Positions 38,757 to 41,052 of a DNA stretch of 41,052 nucleotides are shown piece after piece (the first letter of the stretch is position 1; each line of letters starts with the position of its first letter). The stretch is from positions 1 to 41,052 of IMG/VR virus record IMGVR_UViG_3300027974_000062, one strand, 5' to 3'. A program made the position numbers and the translations under genes. Under the pieces are notes generated by a model that did not search any database, had not been told where the DNA came from, and saw only the letters and a program-made list of their open reading frames with translations. This DNA is from a virus.

Positions 38757-38958
38757 TCTAGACTCTCTAGAAGCAGAACTAGAATCGCTTCAGAGGGGTC
38801 TAGGAGCCACGGAGAGCGCACTTTCTACGATGGGTAGTGTCCTACCCCTATTATCCCCACATGAGCGGCAGATCGCCGCTGTCGGGGTTCACCTTGCATT
38901 GGAGTTGATCCGCCGTGAGCGAGCAGGACGAACAGATCAGGGAACTATTCCGCGCTAA
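38743..38958 (+). CDS. Small helical protein, 71 aa
   Basis: Overlaps the previous gene by 14 bases. Leu/Glu-rich: MRGIDLDSLEAELESLQRGL and LSPHERQIAAVGVHLALELI. It looks like two helices that could form a coiled coil. No clear ribosome site within ten bases of the ATG (AGGTGG is 17 bases away), so translation may be coupled. No family recognised. Confidence 0.5.
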   Translation: MRGIDLDSLEAELESLQRGLGATESALSTMGSVLPLLSPHERQIAAVGVHLALELIRRERAGRTDQGTIPR

Positions 38959-39121
38959 GGCCATAGCGGATGGCAAGTCCCTGCGCCAGTGGTGCCGAGA
39001 TAACGGGATCATCTATGAGACCCTTGTTGGTCGAGAGATTCCCTCTGACCTGCCCCTCTCCGCCATGCACGACCACGGTGGCAAATACTTTGGTAGCTGC
39101 CCAGCCTGCGAAAAAGAATGA
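38915..39121 (+). CDS. Small HTH-like protein with Cys pair, 68 aa; last gene of the rightward arm
   Basis: GTG 38915 with GGAG nearby. A helix-turn-helix-like start (MSEQDEQIRELFRAKAIADG then SLRQWCRDNGI) is followed by a strand region and CPACEKE at the end, with His in HDHGG. It may be a small regulator. It ends five bases before the terminator cluster. Confidence 0.5.
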   Translation: MSEQDEQIRELFRAKAIADGKSLRQWCRDNGIIYETLVGREIPSDLPLSAMHDHGGKYFGSCPACEKE

Positions 39122-39125
39122 CCCC

Positions 39126-39190
39126 CACCTGTCGTGCGGTACAGGTGAGGGTCGGAGGTCGGGTAGGAGGGCCACCCGATCTATCAGATC
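39126..39190. terminator. Hairpin cluster between convergent arms
   Basis: Three inverted repeats in 65 bases: CACCTGT (39126-39132) with ACAGGTG (39141-39147), CGGGT with ACCCG (39160-39178), and GATCT-ATC-AGATC (39178-39190). They lie between the rightward stop (39121) and the stop of the leftward methyltransferase (39199), where bidirectional termination is expected. No clear U-run on either side. Confidence 0.55.
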
Positions 39191-39198
39191 ATAGCACA

Positions 39199-40215
39199 TC
39201 AGTCGTCTCGGTAAGGAACCTCATGGTCTTCAGCGAAGTCGGCTGCGTCATCCATTGCTCGTAGCATCTTATCGTGCTGATACTCAGCGTCGGCTGCGAT
39301 GATGCGATGCCCAATCCACTCAGCGACTGGAGCTACAACACCGTTGCCACAGCAGCGGTATCGATGTCCATCTAATCCAGTTGGATTAGATAAGTCATCG
39401 CTAGTTTCCTGCCTTGGAATCAACACAGCTGGAGCGCCAGCAGAAATAGTCAACGGATCTGTTTGGTTATCAAACTTCGTCGGCTGTCTGCTGTACCTTG
39501 ACGGGAATGAGATGATGCTATCGTCCAGCCGTCTGGCCAACCCATCAACCTCTCGCATTCCGTCGGCGTCAGGCGACGCACTTGATTGACCTGAGAATGA
39601 TTTTCGGAGATTGCTTCCAGTGCCGTCTGAAGTGCTGATGGCAGCACCTTCTCCCTGCGATTGGCTCTGCGCAGGATGCCGCTCGCAGCTTTCGCACTCA
39701 AAGAGTACCTCTGCGGCGCGGTCGCGCTCAAGACTTGCGACAATGAAGACTCTGCTGCGTCTTTGGGGGACTCCGAAGTATTGAGCGTCCAGAGTTCTCC
39801 ACGCGACGCTATACCTGAGTTGCTCCATTTCATAGAGAAGCCTTCCGAAATCAGCGCCGTTGTTGGAACTGAAGAGGCCAGGGACATTCTCCAGCACGAT
39901 CCACCGAGGTCTTCCTTTCTCCACAAGGTTGAGGAATGCGAAGGCGAGTGAACTTCGCTTGCCTGCAAATCCTGCTCGCTTGCCTGCGACGCTGAGGTCT
40001 TGGCACGGGAACCCCCCGCTCCAGATGTCTGCTTCTGGGATGTCATCTGCATTAATCTCCGTGATGCTTCCCAGATTCGGAGCTTCTGGGAATCGCTCTG
40101 CCAGAACGCTGCTGGCGTATGGGTCAATCTCACAGACGCTGACCGTCTTAATCCCCGCTCGTTCAAAGCCAAGATCAAGACCGCCAACCCCAGAGAAGAA
40201 CGATGCGTGCCGCAC
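39199..40215 (-). CDS. dcm: DNA (cytosine-5)-methyltransferase, 338 aa
   Basis: All main C5-methyltransferase motifs are in order: I FSGVGGLDLG (7-16), IV GGFPCQDLSVAG with catalytic Cys71, VI LENVPGL (Glu109-Asn-Val), VIII QRRSRVFIV (151-159), and X CGNGVVAPVAEWIG near residue 296. The region between VIII and X, about 130 residues, is the target-recognition domain. Length is typical. It transfers a methyl group to cytosine C5, masking phage DNA from host restriction. The GTG start overlaps the dnaB TAG by one base (TAGTG) with GAAGGAGA upstream, so it is co-expressed with the helicase early in infection. No companion restriction enzyme is seen. Confidence 0.95.
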   Translation of the reverse strand: MRHASFFSGVGGLDLGFERAGIKTVSVCEIDPYASSVLAERFPEAPNLGSITEINADDIPEADIWSGGFPCQDLSVAGKRAGFAGKRSSLAFAFLNLVEKGRPRWIVLENVPGLFSSNNGADFGRLLYEMEQLRYSVAWRTLDAQYFGVPQRRSRVFIVASLERDRAAEVLFECESCERHPAQSQSQGEGAAISTSDGTGSNLRKSFSGQSSASPDADGMREVDGLARRLDDSIISFPSRYSRQPTKFDNQTDPLTISAGAPAVLIPRQETSDDLSNPTGLDGHRYRCCGNGVVAPVAEWIGHRIIAADAEYQHDKMLRAMDDAADFAEDHEVPYRDD

Positions 40216-41051
40216 TACAAATCTCCTTCACTAAAGGTCGTCGTCGCCTTGACGAAAACCAGATCAATCTCTCCCGTCGGACCATTGCGGTGCTTCGAGA
40301 GCGACAACTTCACCCGCTCCCGTGCCTGCCCATGCTCCTGGCCGTTCGGTCGCCATAGTAGCATAACCAAGTCAGCGTCTTGCTCAATCGCACCAGAGTC
40401 TCTGAGGTCAGCCAATCGTGGCTGGCCTCCTTCTCTATGCTCAGCGGCACGACTCAACTGCGAGAGGGCGATGACTGGCACGTTCAGCTCACGAGCCATT
40501 GCCTTCAGCCCACGGCTGATGTCAGAGGTCTCGACTACGCGGTTGCCCTCCTTCGTCTGCTTCGTTGGCATCATCAGTTGTAGGTAGTCCACGACGATTA
40601 GGTCAAGCCCGCCGTCCGCCGCAAGCCGACGCGCCTTTGAGCGCAGGTCTACGGGCGATGCGACTGGGCTGTCGTCAATGAAGATGCTTGCGCTCTCAAG
40701 ATGGTGCACGGCTGCTGCGATGCGAGCCAAGTCCATACCTTCCACGTCGCCGCGTCGAATACGGAAGATGTCCACGCCAGATACCCCAGCCATGAGGCGG
40801 GTAGCCAACTGATCCTTACTCATCTCCAACGAGAAGATTGCCACGCGCTTTCCCTCTTTGATGGCTGCGTGCTGCGCAATGTTGAGTGCCATTGCTGTCT
40901 TGCCCACGCTAGGTCGAGCCGCCAAGATGGTGAGGTCGGACTGCTGCCAGCCGCCCGTCATCTCGTCTAGGGCAGCGAGGCCAGAGCCTACGCCCCTGCC
41001 GCTGCCCTTGTTGTGCCGAATCCAATCCAACTTAGAGACTGCATCCTGCAC
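40215..41051 (-). CDS. dnaB: Replicative DNA helicase, DnaB family (5' part beyond window edge)
   Basis: C-terminal 278 residues of a DnaB helicase. The frame is open to the window edge, and its first codon is internal, not a true start. Walker A RPSVGKT (local residues 46-52), Walker B with LIVVDYLQL (about 151-159), the SQLSRAAEHR and RDSGAIEQDADLVMLLWR blocks and the final SKHRNGPTGEIDL are all present. Bases 40440-41052 align to bases 1-613 at about 91% identity, with mostly synonymous differences. It therefore supplies the C-terminus missing from the left copy. Whether the two differ because of strain mixture or duplication is discussed as a finding. Confidence 0.93.
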   Translation of the reverse strand: MQDAVSKLDWIRHNKGSGRGVGSGLAALDEMTGGWQQSDLTILAARPSVGKTAMALNIAQHAAIKEGKRVAIFSLEMSKDQLATRLMAGVSGVDIFRIRRGDVEGMDLARIAAAVHHLESASIFIDDSPVASPVDLRSKARRLAADGGLDLIVVDYLQLMMPTKQTKEGNRVVETSDISRGLKAMARELNVPVIALSQLSRAAEHREGGQPRLADLRDSGAIEQDADLVMLLWRPNGQEHGQARERVKLSLSKHRNGPTGEIDLVFVKATTTFSEGDL

Positions 41052-41052
41052 G
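40440..41052. repeat. Divergent terminal repeat, right copy
   Basis: Partner of 1-613, same orientation, running exactly to the window end. The match starting at base 1 and ending at the last base is what a circular assembly overlap produces. Confidence 0.85.

Noticed and set aside
40215-41052. Second functional dnaB paralogue
   Set aside because: Both copies are cut exactly at the window ends and complement each other, so one gene in a circular genome is simpler. It remains formally possible.
1-41052. tRNA genes or insertion sequences
   Set aside because: I looked for T-loop and acceptor patterns and for transposase motifs with inverted ends and saw none I could support.

Overview
The window is best read as one almost complete genome of an uncultured tailed bacteriophage (Caudoviricetes). 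It carries large terminase, portal, scaffold, an N4-gp56-like major capsid protein, connector, tail proteins and a lysis locus. Genes are packed head to tail with ATGA, GTGA, TTGA and TAATG junctions, and GTG and TTG starts are common. I see no tRNA, rRNA, CRISPR array, insertion sequence, integrase or repressor gene, so a lytic lifestyle is the simplest reading. Nothing identifies the host; sequence-specific Shine-Dalgarno sites (GGAGG/GAGGGG) only say it is bacterial.

The two window ends are homologous. Bases 1-613 and 40440-41052 align without gaps at about 91% identity, and both lie inside the same gene, a DnaB-type helicase. The left end lacks its C-terminus and the right end lacks its N-terminus. 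The genome is therefore probably circular or circularly permuted, about 40.4 kb, assembled with a strain-variant overlap at the join.

Layout. (1) Leftward early arm, 6238 down to 1 and, across the join, 41052 down to 39199. Its distal part (3420-6238) is a visibly G+C-richer block of small unknown genes, with stem-loops ahead of three of them and an RlpA-like secreted protein at its end. A consensus-like promoter with a palindromic operator (3372-3423) then drives small membrane and zinc-binding proteins, the DnaB helicase and a cytosine-5 DNA methyltransferase. (2) An 800-bp non-coding divergent region (6239-7044) with palindromes, tandem repeats and a strongly folded leader. (3) Rightward late arm, 7045-31168: small basic proteins, tail fibre, a lysis locus (Pro/Thr-rich secreted protein, holin-like protein, lysin with a membrane tail), cytidylyltransferase and glycosyltransferase, terminase, portal, two very large proteins, scaffold, capsid, a second glycosyltransferase, connector, tail proteins and an XhlA-like membrane protein. 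(4) Rightward accessory and recombination arm, 31182-39121: phosphoesterase, sugar-nucleotide enzymes, Cas4-like nuclease, ERF annealing protein, SSB-like protein, DNA methyltransferase, resolvase-like nuclease, RmlC-like epimerase and small proteins. The two arms converge at a hairpin cluster (39126-39190).

Replication probably uses the phage helicase with host primase and polymerase, because no phage polymerase or primase is recognisable, together with an ERF/Cas4-like recombination set. Six sugar-activation or transfer genes spread between structural genes point to glycan decoration of the virion (or, less likely, of the DNA). This is the most interesting system-level possibility in the window, together with the G+C-rich small-gene module.
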